The notes under the pieces are model-generated. The model ran no database searches. It was given only the letters and a program-made list of their open reading frames with translations, and was not told the DNA's origin. This document shows, one piece after another, positions 20,721-31,728 of a DNA stretch of 64,000 nucleotides (positions are counted from its first letter, which is position 1; every line of letters starts with the position of its first letter). Source of the stretch: Gambelia wislizenii (lineage: Eukaryota; Chordata; Lepidosauria; Squamata; Crotaphytidae); NCBI GenBank assembly GCA_030847615.1, contig JAUMIR010000012.1:1729501-1793500 (forward strand). Reading direction: 5' to 3'. Position numbers and translations under genes: made by a program.

Positions 20721-21220
20721 CTCATTTCAGGATAATTATTAGAAGACAGGCGGCATATAGCCAACCTTCGAATAATTTGGAGACAGAGGGAAGTATATTG
20801 GCTGACAGAGAAAGTGCCCAGGTCAAATGGAGATCATTGGCAAGCGCCAGAAATGCTGTCATGTTTGAAAGCTGGAAGGAATCAACCAGAGGGAAGTGTG
20901 AGTTTTGTGATGAAAAACAGACAGGTGAGACAGCAGGAGGAAGAAGTTTTTGCAAACACCGGAGAGAGTTAGGTCAGAGGGGCAGGCAGGAAGATTGATG
21001 CGGGGAGGAAAATGGAGAAGGCGATTTCAGAGAAGGGAAAGCTGGCTTATTTTGGCAAAAAGCTATACTGTGGATGGACAGGGGTGGAAGAAGTTCAGGA
21101 GCAATTGGCAGCGAGGCCAGTTGCTCCCATGCCCGCGGTGCAGTGAATCAACTCTCACGTTGACTCCAGACGTTGAAAGAACTCTCCAAGGTGCTGAATA
21201 AAGGCCGGATAGTCACCATT
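20721..21220. other. Unassigned sequence, purine-rich
   Basis: A 99-codon frame (MVLIQTPPHFR...) covers part of it, but I see no splice sites, domain or start context to support an exon. No repeat family recognised. Confidence 0.3.
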
Positions 21221-21244
21221 TTAGCATGCTTGAAAGGTGTACCC

Positions 21245-21302
21245 CTGCATGGCAAGGGGTTGGACTAGATAGCCATTGAAGACCCTTCCAGCTCTATGGG
21301 TC
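21245..21302 (+). mobile_element. CR1 3' terminus
   Basis: TGCATGGCAAGGGGTTGGAC, TAGATAGCCATTGAAGACCC, TTCCAGCTCTATGGGTC, the last 60 bp of a CR1. Confidence 0.65.
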
Positions 21303-21305
21303 TTT

Positions 21306-22110
21306 GTTATTATTCTTTGCCATCAAGTGGACTTCAACCCTAAGAAATGAGAGAGACCTCCAAGAGCCCTGGCCATTCACTGTCCTACTGAAGTCCTGCA
21401 AGTTGGGGATAGCTGTGGCTTCCTTGATTTTGTGGGACAATCTCCCTCTTTTTCCTACTGCCTCCCACTTTTCCAATGAGCCGCATCATCTCATAATATG
21501 TCCAAAGTACAACAGCCTCACTTGAGTCATCTTCACTTCAGGCCTAACTTGCTCTCAGACCCATTCAGAACTCCTCTCTAGCATCAGATTTCAAATAAGT
21601 CAATTCTCTTCCTGTCAGCTTTCTTTGCTGTCCAGCTTTCACAATCATATATAGAAATTGAAAATACGATGGCCTGAATGATACTGATTTTGGGATTTAA
21701 TGACACGTCTTTAAAACTGAGGACCTTACCTAGTTCCTGCATGGCTACCTTTCACAGTCTTAATTGTCTTCTGGTTAGCAAAGGTATAGGACATTTTCCA
21801 CTATTTCAATGTCTTTATTACCCACTTTGAGGTTATATAAATCATATGTGGCCATTATTTTTGTCTTAATATTCAGCTATAATCCAGCTTTTGCACTTTC
21901 CTTTTTGCAATGTAATCCAGCTTTTCCACCTTAACTTTCATCAGCAGTCATTCCAAGTCTTTGGTAATCTCTACAAGTAATATGGTATCAGCTGCATATC
22001 TTCAGCATTTAAGATATGCCAGTGGTACCATATTACTTGTAGAGAATCTTCCTTCCTCCAATTTTCATGCCTGATTCCCCTGAGTTTAATCTATCTACCC
22101 CCTAGCTAAT
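21306..22110 (-). mobile_element. BovB (RTE) LINE, ORF2 3' end
   Basis: The antisense reading matches the lizard BovB 3' end: TTGCCATCAAGTGGACTTCA, AATGAGAGAGACCTCCAA, CTGTGGCTTCCTTGATTTTG, ATGAGCCGCATCATCTCATA, ATAAGTCAATTCTCTTCCTG, CTTTGCTGTCCAGCTTTCAC, TTACCCACTTTGAGGTTATA. The sense strand would encode the end of reverse transcriptase and the C-terminal domain, broken by many stops and indels. BovB also supplies the 3' tail of Sauria-type SINEs, which are present here. It contains an abnormal hairpin (21969-22044). Confidence 0.85.
21969..22044. repeat. Long hairpin inside BovB
   Basis: CTCTACAAGTAATATGGTA (21969-21987) is matched perfectly in reverse complement at 22026-22044. Inside, GCATATCTT and AAGATATGC form a second 9-bp stem around CAGCATTT. 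That gives 28 paired bases in 76. Confidence 0.9.
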
Positions 22111-22199
22111 ATAGCATGTTGGGCAGCTCCTTTAAAGTTTGGACTAAAGCCCAGAGCAACTTTAAGGTGGATTCATCAGTGAATTCACCTCCAGTAGAA

Positions 22200-22365
22200 C
22201 TGGTGAATCCACTCCAGGTTTTAGGGTCAATTTTAGAGAAGGTATCCAAATTGGTGAACCTCTTTTGAGGATTGTGTTCAGCACTTTGGAGACCTCTTTT
22301 AAAGGCTAAAACCTATAGCGGAGTCACTGTTCCCGTTAACATGGAACCCACCAGCTGTCACTGGA
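22200..22365 (+). repeat. Unclassified dispersed repeat, copy 2
   Basis: CACTCCAGGTTTTAGGG, TTGGTGAACCTCTTTTG, TTCAGCACTTTGGAGACC, GCGGAGTCACTGTTCCCG, AACATGGAACCCACCAGC parallel the 16060 copy. Confidence 0.5.
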
Positions 22366-22577
22366 TATGTTCAGACAGATGAAAATCAATCCTTTCTTTC
22401 CTACAGGGAGGTGAGAGCCTTGGCAGAAGGAGATGAGGTTAGGAAGCAGGTTTAAGAAGGGATTTAACAGAAGAAAGCAGATGGATGCAGGGATGTGTGG
22501 GACTGAGGAGTGATCAAGAGAAAAGATCAGCCTCTCTTGCTCACAAAGGAAGATGTGTGTTGTGTGCCTCCAAGTCA

Positions 22578-22985
22578 TTTCTGGCCTCCAAGGGCCATTT
22601 AGTCCAACCCCATTCTGCAATGCAGGAATACTCAACCAAAGCATTTTCAACAGATGGCCATCCAGCTTCTGTTTAAAAACCTCCAAACAATGAGACTCCA
22701 CCACACTCCCAGGCAGTGTATTCCACTTCCAAACAGCTTTCATTGTCCAGAAATTATTCCTAATGTTTAGGTGGAATCTCTTTTCCTGGCATTTGAACAC
22801 ATTGCTCCATGTCCTAGTCTCTGGAGCAGCAGAAAACAAGCTTGCTCATCCTCGATGTGACATCCCTTCAAATAATTAAACAGGGCTACCATGTCCCCTC
22901 TCAACCTTCTCTTCTCCAGGCTAAACATACCCAGCTCCCTAAGCTGCTCCTCATAGGACATAATGGCTTCCATACCTTTAAAATG
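22578..22985 (-). mobile_element. CR1 3' end, about 400 bp
   Basis: AGGGCCATTTAGTCCAACCC, ACAGATGGCCATCCAGCTTC, GCAGTGTATTCCACTTCC, AGGTGGAATCTCTTTTCC, AGCAGCAGAAAACAAGC and GTCCCCTCTCAACCTTCTC. The sense strand encodes the ORF2 C-terminus in pieces ([52 protein letters not shown]-like), shifted in frame near the start of the second piece. Not functional. Confidence 0.9.
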
Positions 22986-24430
22986 CTGTATGTTTTATGG
23001 AGCCAGGTGTTCACAATCCTTCCTCCCTGAGCCAGTTTATTGCCAACAAAAATACTGAATTTGGTTCAACACGAGCCAACTAAAACACTGCCCAGCAAAG
23101 ACAACATGCTTTTGGAGATTCTGAACTTTTTTGGGGTGTGTGGGGGAAATATTTCTTCATGGATTTCAACCTCCTTGCCCCTTTATTCAGTCTTTATGCC
23201 AACTTGGAGAGAGGGGAATTAAGCAAAATCTTGGCAAGGATTTGGATTTTATCTCTACCCTTTCTAAGAGCCAGATTTCTCCCCACCACTTTGAATCAGG
23301 ATTTATCTAGATCTGCTGTTGCCAGCTCTGTGACCCATTCCTCTTCTTGGACCAACGTCAGTCATGCATTCAAAGCTATGACCATCCATCCATCCCTTTG
23401 GCATCTGTTCCTTGCCCAGGGGAGATGTGTTCCTCTTGCTGTTCCTAAACTCTGCCTTTCCCCCTGGCTCAGGTAACATTAAGGCTGTAAGCACAAGTTG
23501 GACAGAAAGCAATTATGCATTCTCTAACAACTGCTTCTCAGTTCTTCACTCCCAGGCTGGAGGAAGCCACAAACCATAAGTACTCCTCCGTTGAGGGAAA
23601 TGCAAAACTTATGTTGCTCATAACCAAACTGCTGTTGCTGTTTGAAGGAGGATTGATGAGTTCTGGCATGGAATCTTGTCTTTTTGTGTATGAATGGAGC
23701 CAGGTGTTGCAGATGGTCATAGATGGAGGACTTTTGGGGACGTCCTTCCTTGGATCTTGAGGGAGTCAGACCTGCAGCTTGGAAAAGTTATATGACAGGG
23801 AGGAAGGTCATGCTTGCTGAAGGATTCTGTGAGCTATAGTCACGAAAGTAACTTTTTCATGCTTTGGTCCTAGCATAGAATGGCTCTATCTATGGAAGAC
23901 TCAGTCAATAGATCTAGAAAAGATCTAGAAAAGGTGCATATTTACACTGTGGCAAAGCAATGTAAGATCTTGGCAAGAGTGGAGAACCTCTTTCAGCTCA
24001 CAAGGGCCAAATTCAGTTGTACAGAGATTCTTGAGGGCCATAATCCTTTGGTGGATGGGGTCAAGGTCCAGAGGATTTTCTGTAGATCTTCAATGATGCC
24101 ATCCCTGGATGTCACCTAACCCTAATATTATTAACCATTTGGGGGCCTAGAAGTCAGCCCATGCCCTAGAACCTTCCTCTTCTTCTTCCTCTTCCTCTTC
24201 TTCTCCTCTCATATTCTACCCAAGCTATCAAGTTAAGTATTCTTAGCTAACTTCCCTCTCCTGGGTTGACCCCCTCCCAAATCTAACAAAAACATCATTC
24301 ACCCGTGCTCCAATTGCTGACAGTATGGACCTTCTTCTCCCCATGCAGCTGCTGGCCAGTAAAAGTAGAGTTTCGTGGGGCAGGAGGGAAGAGTCAAGAT
24401 CATGGCAATAGTGTCAGAATTGCAAATATG
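22986..24430. other. Unassigned sequence
   Basis: A hAT-like foldback scrap is possible near 23970-24120 (GGAGAACCTCTTTCAGCTCACAAGGGCC). Otherwise no gene or element. Confidence 0.35.
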
Positions 24431-24665
24431 GAACAGTTACCTAAATAAACTCATCTGTCCCATCTGATCTTGGGAGCTAAGTCAGGTCAGCCTTGGTAAA
24501 TACTTAGATGGGAGACTGCCAAAGAATTGCAGGTGCTGTAGGCTACATTTCAGAGGAAGGCCATAGCAAACCACCTCTGAGTATTCCTGGCCTAAGAAAA
24601 CTCTATGAAAATCATGGGGTTGCCGTAAGTTGACAGGCGACGTGAAGCCATGCACACACACACCA
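24431..24665 (+). mobile_element. 5S rRNA-derived SINE, most complete copy
   Basis: The 5S part runs CATCTGATCTTGGGAGCTAA, GTCAGGTCAGCCTTGG, TAGATGGGAGACTGCC, AGGTGCTGTAGGC. Then comes the SINE body (GGAAGGCCATAGCAAACCAC, AAGAAAACTCTATGAAAATC, GTTGCCGTAAGTTGACAGG) and a (CA)n end. It is the reference for the fragments at 1-575. Confidence 0.85.
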
Positions 24666-24821
24666 CTGTTGTGTATCTATGATTGCGACTTAGTCATAAT
24701 TTGACCCTATTGCTATGATCGTAACTCTTCCTCCTTACTTTGCTAGGCATCACTTGCATGGGGAGAAGGAGATCCATTCTGCTCATAATTGGGGCATTTC
24801 CATCAGTTTTGTGCATGTGTG

Positions 24822-25455
24822 TATCAGTCCTTTATGGGTCTGAAACATGGGTCACCTATCGCCACCACTTACAACTCCTCAAATGCTTTCATCAGCGCTG
24901 TTTACGCACAATCCTAAATATACACTGGACTGACTATGTGACGAATGTTGCTGTCCTTGAGCAAGCAGGGATCACCAGCATGGAGGCCATGATATTGAGA
25001 ACACAGCTGCGCTGGGCAGGGCACGTTTCTAGGATGGAGGACCATCGCCTCCCAAAAATAGTACTCTACGGTGAACTCGCCACGGGTCAGTGTAAGAGGG
25101 GTGCTCCAAAAAGCGATACAAGGACTCCCTGAAGCAACACCTCAGGCACGGCCAAATTGATCACCAACAGTGGTCCGCCCTGGCCTCACATCGGGAGGCA
25201 TGGAGATGCACTATCCACAATGCTGCAGCCTTATTTGAGAACTCACGCCAAACAAGTCTTGAAGAGAAATGACAACGCAGAAAGAATCACAACCCGGAAA
25301 CATCACCCAAGGAGACCTTCTGCTGTGCTTTCTGCAACTGGACTTGTTTATCTCGGATTGGCCTTTTTAGTCATCAGCATGCTTGCAGAAAGCGCAGGAT
25401 GAGTCCTTCCTGAATCTTCATTTGCGAAGAAAAGCCAGAGTATCAGTCCAGGAGA
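24822..25455 (+). mobile_element. LINE ORF2 C-terminal region and 3' end, frameshifted
   Basis: Encodes YGSETWVTYRHHLQLLKCFH, RCLRTILNIHWTDYVTNVAV, LRTQLRWAGHVSRMEDHRLP and YGELATGQCKRGAP, the region after the reverse transcriptase fingers of a non-LTR element. One A is missing from the A-run after GGGGTGCTCC (about 25107-25111) compared with the other copies, so the frame breaks before the C-terminal Cys/His segment. 5' truncated. The clade is unresolved; the C-terminal SRIGL.SH motif occurs in several LINE clades. Confidence 0.85.
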
Positions 25456-26553
25456 AGTGACTTAGTTATGGATACTTAACTAAGCAGCTGATGTAGAATA
25501 CTGATCAAAATGTTTATCTGCCTATCTTCACATGGTTAAAAGCCACCCCCCCCAGTATTGCTGATCACACGGGAGAAGACATGTCCATTCACCACCCTTG
25601 TTCTGACCTTCCAGTGAATGTGGGCAGGTCGCTTTCTGCCCCAGAGCTGTTGTTACCCCATGCTGCCTCCTCTACACAATTTGGACGTCTGAGAGTGACT
25701 AATGACTACCTTGTTTCTGTGCTTATACTGCCAGAGAACAAACAGTAGTAAGCTGCTAATCTAATTGGGAGGTATGTGTTAAACAGAAATCTGGTAATTG
25801 CTATGTTTTGCAGCTCTCCTAGCAACTTCTTTGCTATCTGGGGAAAAGAAAAAAGGAACATACAAATCCTGGATCACAAGAATCTAAGTGATCATTTGAG
25901 GGCAATGACAAGGAAAGCCAGAAGACTTGGAATTAATGAGAACTTCTAATGAAATTGTGCCTAATGCAGGATTCAAAGTAGAGGTTTTAGTGGTCATTCA
26001 ATGACAAAATATTCCAGGAAATTTCAGAGGAAACCCAATGAGGTTTCCTAAACCCTGTTCCAAATCAGAGCTTGGAATTAGCTATCTTTCTCAATGACAA
26101 CTCCTGGAAAGACCCAGCCAGCATAGCCAATGGTTGGGGGATTGTGGAAAGTGGAGTTTCCAAAAGTAGAGACTGGCATCTTATTAGTCAGTTATGAGGT
26201 TGTCATTTAGACTTAGGACATTGTAGAACCCAGAATCTTTAACCCAGTCATAGACCAGCACAGGTAAAAAGGGAAATAGATAAAAGAAGGGAAAAAACAC
26301 AGGTTAAAAAAACAGTATTTAAAACATCCCTTCAGATTGCATAGCTCCAGTATAACAAGACAATGTTGGCACTAGTCTACTGCGGAGGTCAATGCATGAC
26401 AAATTGTAACTGCAGTTGCACAGAATCTGGCAACGTTATATGTTATATCAGGGTTGGTGTCTGAAAGCAACAGAAAAGCATAGAATTGTCCTTGGTATTT
26501 AAGAAATAGGGATGAAATAAGGCTGAGATGGACACAAATTCAAGTGACCCCAA
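25456..26553. other. Unassigned sequence
   Basis: A repeat-free part at about 25720-25860 (AAGCTGCTAATCTAATTGGG, GGTAATTGCTATG) has non-coding-element texture. The rest shows nothing recognisable. Confidence 0.3.
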
Positions 26554-27178
26554 GGCTGTCTAGACAGTGAAAAAGCTCCCCACAAAATTCGAGAATACCT
26601 TCTGTCCCAACAAGATTCTGTGGCGATTCACCGTATTAATAAGGAGGGCCCCCCAAAATTTAAAAAAAAAAAAAACTACACGGGAAAAACCTTTGTGGCT
26701 TTTCTTGAGATTTTTTTTTAAATGTGTGAAAAAGTGCATTACCACTTGTTTGGACAAACAATTTGCATCGCTACGCAGGGTGAAAGTGGAAAGGTGATTG
26801 GTTGGGCATGTGCGGAGGGTATGCTTGCTGGCTATGAGGTGGCTGGAAGCACCATTTTGGAGTTTCACATAAGCGATTGTGTGCTTTTTCACTGCACTGA
26901 GCAACCAAACAGCTTTTTTAAGCAGAACATCGTACTTGCACACCTTAGATATACATTTTTTAAAAAACACCCTGTGCAGCAGCAACAACTTGTGGAGAAT
27001 AATAACATGAGTGACACCATCTTGATTTGCAGGCATGGCTGTGTGTGTGAACTTAAAACAATGGATAGTTTTGCATACCATCGATTTTGCTAAAAGACTG
27101 TGGAGACAAAAGAACACTGCTGCAATGTTGCCATTAATGTGCAAGAATTAGCATTACATCCTCTTGTCTAGATGAGCC
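26554..27178. mobile_element. Possible non-autonomous DNA transposon
   Basis: Left GGCTGTCTAGACAGTGA and, in complement, right GGCTCATCTAGACAAGAGG look like imperfect terminal inverted repeats about 625 bp apart. They resemble the GGCTGCATCTACAC start of the palindromic MITEs here. The 194-codon minus-strand frame inside (Lys/Phe-rich, poly-F) has no recognised domain. No clear target duplication. Confidence 0.35.
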
Positions 27179-27385
27179 CCCTGAATCTCTCCTTAAAAGC
27201 CAGTCAGTCATCCAGAGAGATGGAGGCCTGTGTTACGGGTGAGCAGGGAGCTGCAAGATGATGTGACCAGCCCCTTCCCGCCATCAAGTGAGGCTGCCAG
27301 AAGCATGAGCAGGGACAACTTTGTAGAAGCGATGCAAAACTCTTCACTGCAGCATCAGTCGGTGGTGTGAGGGGGCTGGTCATAT

Positions 27386-27735
27386 CATAGACTCATGGAA
27401 TCATAGAATTGTAGCGTTGGAAGAGACCACAAAGGCCATCCAGTCCAACCCTCTCCTCCCACGCAGGAAATCTTGATCAAAGCATCCCCGACAGATGGCC
27501 ATCCAGCCTCTGTTTAAAGACCTCCAAGGAAGGAGACCCCACCACGCTCCGAGGGAGTGCGTTCCATTGCCAAACAGCTCTGACTGTCAAAAAGTTCCTC
27601 CTCATGTTGAGGTGGAATCTCTGTTCCTGGAGCTTGCATCCATTGCTCCGTGTTCCAGTCTCTGGAGCAGCAGAAAACAAGTCTGCTCCATCCTCAGCGT
27701 GACACCCCTTCAAATACTTAAACAGGGCTATCACA
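27386..27735 (-). mobile_element. CR1 3' end, about 350 bp
   Basis: CATAGAATTGTAGCGTTGG, GGCCATCCAGTCCAACCC, CCGACAGATGGCCATCC, AGCTCTGACTGTCAAAAAG, AGCAGCAGAAAACAAGTC. The sense strand encodes an intact-looking 85-codon piece ([33 protein letters not shown]). Among the better preserved CR1 copies here. Confidence 0.9.
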
Positions 27736-28589
27736 CTTCAGACAGCTGGCTGGCTTTTAAGGTGGGTTTTGTGGGTTGTATGGGGAGTTAAAGCATAGCT
27801 ATGACATCACGGGTATGTGTTTGATGCAGGATCTTGGCCAGTGTTTCCAAGCATTCGGGAGCTTTAGTCCAAAAAGAACAAAGTTCCAAACCTCTATGCC
27901 AAACTATACTGTATGAAAGGCAAAATGTAACTCAGGTAGGCACTCCAGCTCTCCACCTTTCCTCATTGTGCATAATGTGAAACAATCATCTTTAATTCTC
28001 TCCGGGGAACAACTTTCCCATCTGTTTCTTTTTATCCTTTCCAAAGAAGTGTTGCCCTTGGGAATAATAGAAGTGAAAGAAATATGAGTTTCTTCTTGCT
28101 GTTGTTCCTCTTTCTCTCCTTCCTGCTTTCCTGGCTGCAGCACGATTTCAGGTAGATGGCAGGAAGAGAAGGGAAGACAGAGGAAAATGGGGTGAGAACA
28201 TGGCGGAGCTTAGGGGGACTTCAGGAGAAGTCTCAAAGTGAGGAATTATATGAGCATTGTCCCTGGAGCTCAACCATGCTAAGAAGAGATCACATTTTGG
28301 CTTTTGGAGGGTTGATCTGATTGAAAATATATATCAGATAAATCTGCTTGCATAAAAGGATTCACCAATATTCCACATAGGCTTGTTAGTTACGTATGTG
28401 TAACTAAGGGCCAGCAGCTGCATTGGGGGAAGAAGATTGGTTCAGCTGCTGATTGGGGTGCAAGGAAGGTGTTTTCAGCCTTCTCCCATGAACAAACAAG
28501 GCTGCATTGAGGAATTGCAACAGGGACCCTGATCCTGATTGTTGCAGCCTCACTTGCTGGTAGGAAGTGTTACCTTCCCTAACAGCCCC
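27736..28589. other. Unassigned sequence
   Basis: No gene or recognisable element. Confidence 0.35.
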
Positions 28590-29550
28590 CATTTTGGAAT
28601 ATTGCATAATTGGCAATATTTAATAATCTGACTTGAGATGGCCTTCCACGTGGTGAGCAAGTAAACCAGGGACTCCCCAGATACCAAGGCTGGAATCACG
28701 TATAACCTAGGAAGAGACCTTTGGAAATTCCTCAAACAGATCATACTTAAGTTGGAGTTAACACCCGGAGATGTGTCACCCACTAATCCACTCAAAGATA
28801 GCAGAGTCCTTGATGGTTGTGAAATGGGTTTTTCTTCCCTACCCTTCCTCAACAATAGAAGTTGCCTGCTTTCTATCCAGTTCCAAATATATCACCCATT
28901 AACAATTGTTAACACATTTGGAAAATCCTTTGTCCAAAACTCCAAAAGACATTGTATTCCACACTATTTCTCTTCCCTTCAGGGGAATTATCAAGAATAA
29001 ATTTCACCTTAAGACACAGCCAAAGTGTGCTCAGATTTCCAGAGGCTGTCACTCTGCTGGTTTACTGGGTCACCCGACACTTCCCAGCCATCCTCCTTCT
29101 TCTGATCCACAAATCTCCGCTCTTCAGGATAGGTATAGTATCACCCACAATCCCCTCATTCTATTCCTCTATCCAAATACTCCTTACTTTCTTCGTTAGC
29201 CTTGTGTGATTGCTTGGAGCCTGAGTGTTAGAATCATAGAATCCTAGAGTTGGAAGAGACCACAAGGGCCATCTAGTCCAACCCTCTGCCATGCAAGAAC
29301 ACACAATCAAAGCACACCCAACAGATGGCCATGTTAGCATGAATACTGTTAAGATCAATTTCCAATAAAAACCTTTTAATTGTATATTCTGGCTTGGAGT
29401 CTTCTCAATTATTACCAGTAAACGTAGGTCAAAAGATCCTGCTGGTACCCGACCCCTCACTGCCATTTTGAGCTAATTAAATATTCCCCATATTAAGGAT
29501 CTAGTGGGATCTGCATGGAACCCATACAATTTGGATAACAGGAGGGGCTG
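28590..29550 (+). mobile_element. LTR-like dispersed repeat, longest copy, interrupted by CR1
   Basis: Order: AACCAGGGACTCCCCAG, ACATTGTATTCCACAC, CTTCAGGGGAATTATC, ACACAGCCAAAGTGTGCTC, GATAGGTATAGTATCACCC, TTTCTTCGTTAGCCTTGTG. After the CR1 (29229-29331) come an AATAAA at 29364-29369, GGTCAAAAGATCCTGCTGG and GAGCTAATTAAATATTCC. Relatives lie at 5549-6000 (antisense) and 51887-52490. The lack of an ORF and the late polyadenylation signal fit a solitary LTR, but exact ends and family are not established. Confidence 0.5.
29229..29331 (-). mobile_element. CR1 3' end inserted in the LTR-like repeat
   Basis: TTAGAATCATAGAATCC, GGCCATCTAGTCCAACCC, ACACAATCAAAGCACAC, AACAGATGGCCAT. The host repeat is collinear across it, and TGTTA occurs at both edges. 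Confidence 0.85.
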
Positions 29551-30396
29551 GGAAAGTAATCCTTCTTGCACCCCAACCACCATTTGAACAGAACCCCTTT
29601 GCTGATGTGGCTTCTGGCTGTTCAGGTGGGCTTGGAGGGAGCATTTATGTAGTCTTACTGAATATGGAGCAGTAACGGATCCATAACTCTAGGTTACATG
29701 TCTGTAACTCTAGGTTATATATCCAAAACTGCAATTCAGAATCCAGTCGAATGTTTTTAATACAAGGCTCAGGTCCAGAAGACTGTGATTCTTACTTCCA
29801 ATTATAAAACCACACTGTTGTCTAGAGATAAGGGAGAAATATTGTCGTTTGATTATACATTTCTAACCAAAGCCATTTAGAGACAGGTCAAAAAGAAATG
29901 ACTCCCTTGGTCAAGGTGCAACTCATGCTATTTTAATGAAAGAAAGAGAGAGAGAACATAAGAGAAAGAGGATTTCAGAGAGTCCCTCACAGGTAGCTGC
30001 ACAATATTGGAGTCTTTCATTGCAACGTCGACGCTTTTCTTGACAGTTTGTACATCTGGTATAATAAGTCCTGGTTATTTGCTGGCCTAATTTTTCAAAT
30101 GCAGTCCCTTCTGAAGGAAAGACATTTTATTGAGATGTTGAGAATTTCCCCCTCTATACACATAAAACAGAATGTTTACCAAGAGAGTCACATATCCATT
30201 TATTTAACATTAACCAAATTGCATTCATGGGCTTCTGACTCTCCTTTGAGTGGCATCCACAAATTGGCTGGATGTCACTAAGATTAGACTAAACTTTCAC
30301 ATTTCCTTTCTCTCTCTTCCCTCCCTTCCTTTCAATCCCCCCGCCCTCAAAGCTGAGATTCTGCATGGGATATGTGGCTACGATGTTGTAGTTGTA
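29551..30396. other. Unassigned sequence
   Basis: Includes an (AGAG)n stretch near 29940-29970. No gene or element recognised. Confidence 0.35.
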
Positions 30397-30616
30397 GGAA
30401 CCCTGGTGGTGCAGTAGTTAAATGCTGGTACTGCAGCCACAACATTGTGAGTTCGATCCCAAGGGCTCCAAGGTTGACTCAGCTTTCTATCCTTCTGTAG
30501 GTTGGTAAAATGAGTACCCAGCTTGTTGGGGGCAATTAGGTAACACACATTGGAAACCGCTTAGGGGGTGCTTTGTACTGATAAGCAGTATAGAAACAAA
30601 AATGCTATTGCTATAG
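30397..30616 (+). mobile_element. Sauria-type SINE, full length
   Basis: Head GGAACCCTGGTGGTGCAGTA (A box), GAGTTCGATCCCAAGG (B box), then GGTTGACTCAGCTTTCTATC, AAATGAGTACCCAGCTTGTT, GGGGGCAATTAG, GGAAACCGCTTAGG and a GCTATTGCTAT end. It has the tRNA head plus BovB-type tail known from squamate genomes. Confidence 0.85.
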
Positions 30617-30620
30617 TTCA

Positions 30621-30778
30621 TAGAATCATAGAATTGTAGAGTTGGAAGAGACCACAAGGGCCATCTAGTCCAGCCCCATTCTGCCATGCAGGAATACACA
30701 ATCAAAGCATCCCTGACAGATGGCCATCCAGCCTCCGTTTAAAAACCTCCAAAGAAGGAGACCCTACCACACCCCGAG
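30621..30778 (-). mobile_element. CR1 3' end
   Basis: TAGAATCATAGAATTGTAGAG, GGCCATCTAGTCCAGCCCC, ACAGATGGCCATCCAGCC, AAGGAGACCCTACCACAC. It abuts the preceding SINE, whose end may have served as its target. Confidence 0.85.
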
Positions 30779-31004
30779 TTATGCTCTGTCTTCTTATCTG
30801 ACTCCCCTAAAGCCCCCTTAAAAGCAGGGAACTGTACCAAGCAATGGAGTCCTGCAGAGTAGGGCACTGAAGGATGATAGTCCAACACCTTCCCACCAAT
30901 GGGTCATGGTATGGTGAGGAGTTGTATCAAGACCTCACAGGGACAATGGTGCCATGATCATAAGTGTGAATGCAAAATAGTTATGAGCCTGTAAGTCTAG
31001 CTCA

Positions 31005-31138
31005 GTGGTTCTCAACCTTTGGTCCTTCAAATGTTTTGGACTTCAACTCCCAGAAGTCTCAGCCAGTATGGGCAATGCTGAGGAATTCTGGGAGTTGAAG
31101 TCCAAGACACCTGGAGGATCAAAGGTTGGAACCAGTGG
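31005..31138. mobile_element. hAT-like foldback MITE with target duplication
   Basis: Left TTCTCAACCTTTGGTCCTTC and right GAGGATCAAAGGTTGGAACC are mirror images, as are GGACTTCAACTCCCAGAA and TTCTGGGAGTTGAAGTCC. The 8-bp word CTAGCTCA occurs at 30997-31004 and again at 31139-31146, the length hAT transposases duplicate. Confidence 0.85.
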
Positions 31139-31547
31139 CTAGCTCAAGACATTGTAGTTGTCTAACAGTCAAAAATAAGGGCCAGGATCTGGCTGTAGTC
31201 ACGCACAAGCGTCAGTTCCCTTCCAAAGGCGGTTGTACTTTTCTGACCATTGTTCAACAGTCCTATTTGGTTCATGGTTGCATAAGTGGAGTTCCACAAG
31301 TGTAACTATGTCACATTGGCCTAAATCCTATTGTTGGAGTAGGGCCATTGGATGACTTGAGTTTACCTATGTGTTGACTGACCATGTAACTGTTAATTTA
31401 ATGTCTCTGTTCTTATGTGGGGAGAACCAACAGGAATCTAGCCTTAGAAACTCAGAAAGCTCTCAGCTACAAAGTCCAAAACCATTTACTGGGCAAATGG
31501 AAATATGTGAGTAAAAGTGGGTGGACGTATCTATATCTCCTATGTTT
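31139..31547. other. Unassigned sequence
   Basis: Near 31320-31390 it has a degraded AATCCTATTGTTGGAGTAGG repeat related to those at 41085 and 42712. No gene. Confidence 0.35.
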
Positions 31548-31551
31548 GCTG

Positions 31552-31728
31552 TTTTTGTTGTTGTGTGCCTTCAAGTTGTTCCTGGCTTATGGTGACACTA
31601 TCACGGGATTTTCTAAGGCTGAGAGTGTGTGACCTGCCCAAGGCCGCCCAATAGGATTTCATGGCTGAGCTGGGATTCGAACTCTGGTCTCCAGAGCCAA
31701 TAGTCCAGCCCTCAAACTGCTACGCCTC
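31552..31728 (-). mobile_element. MIR-like CORE-SINE
   Basis: Antisense order: GTTGTTGTGTGCCTTCAAGT, CCTGGCTTATGGTGACAC, CTGAGAGTGTGTGACCTGCC, CATGGCTGAGCTGGGATTCG (B box complement), AACTGCTACGCC. The middle part between ACGGG and TAAGGCTGAG is deleted. Confidence 0.8.

Noticed and set aside
20699..20998. Possible exon (GKCEFCDEKQTGETAGG)
   Set aside because: The frame starts inside a SINE scrap, lacks a convincing acceptor site and matches no domain I recognise.
24740..25132. Host gene with YGSETW...LRWAGHVSRMEDHRLP protein
   Set aside because: Five other copies in the window and LINE-type 3' ends show it is a retrotransposon ORF2 fragment.
26560..27144. 194-codon minus-strand frame
   Set aside because: Poly-Phe from an A-run, no recognised domain, overlaps a probable DNA element.
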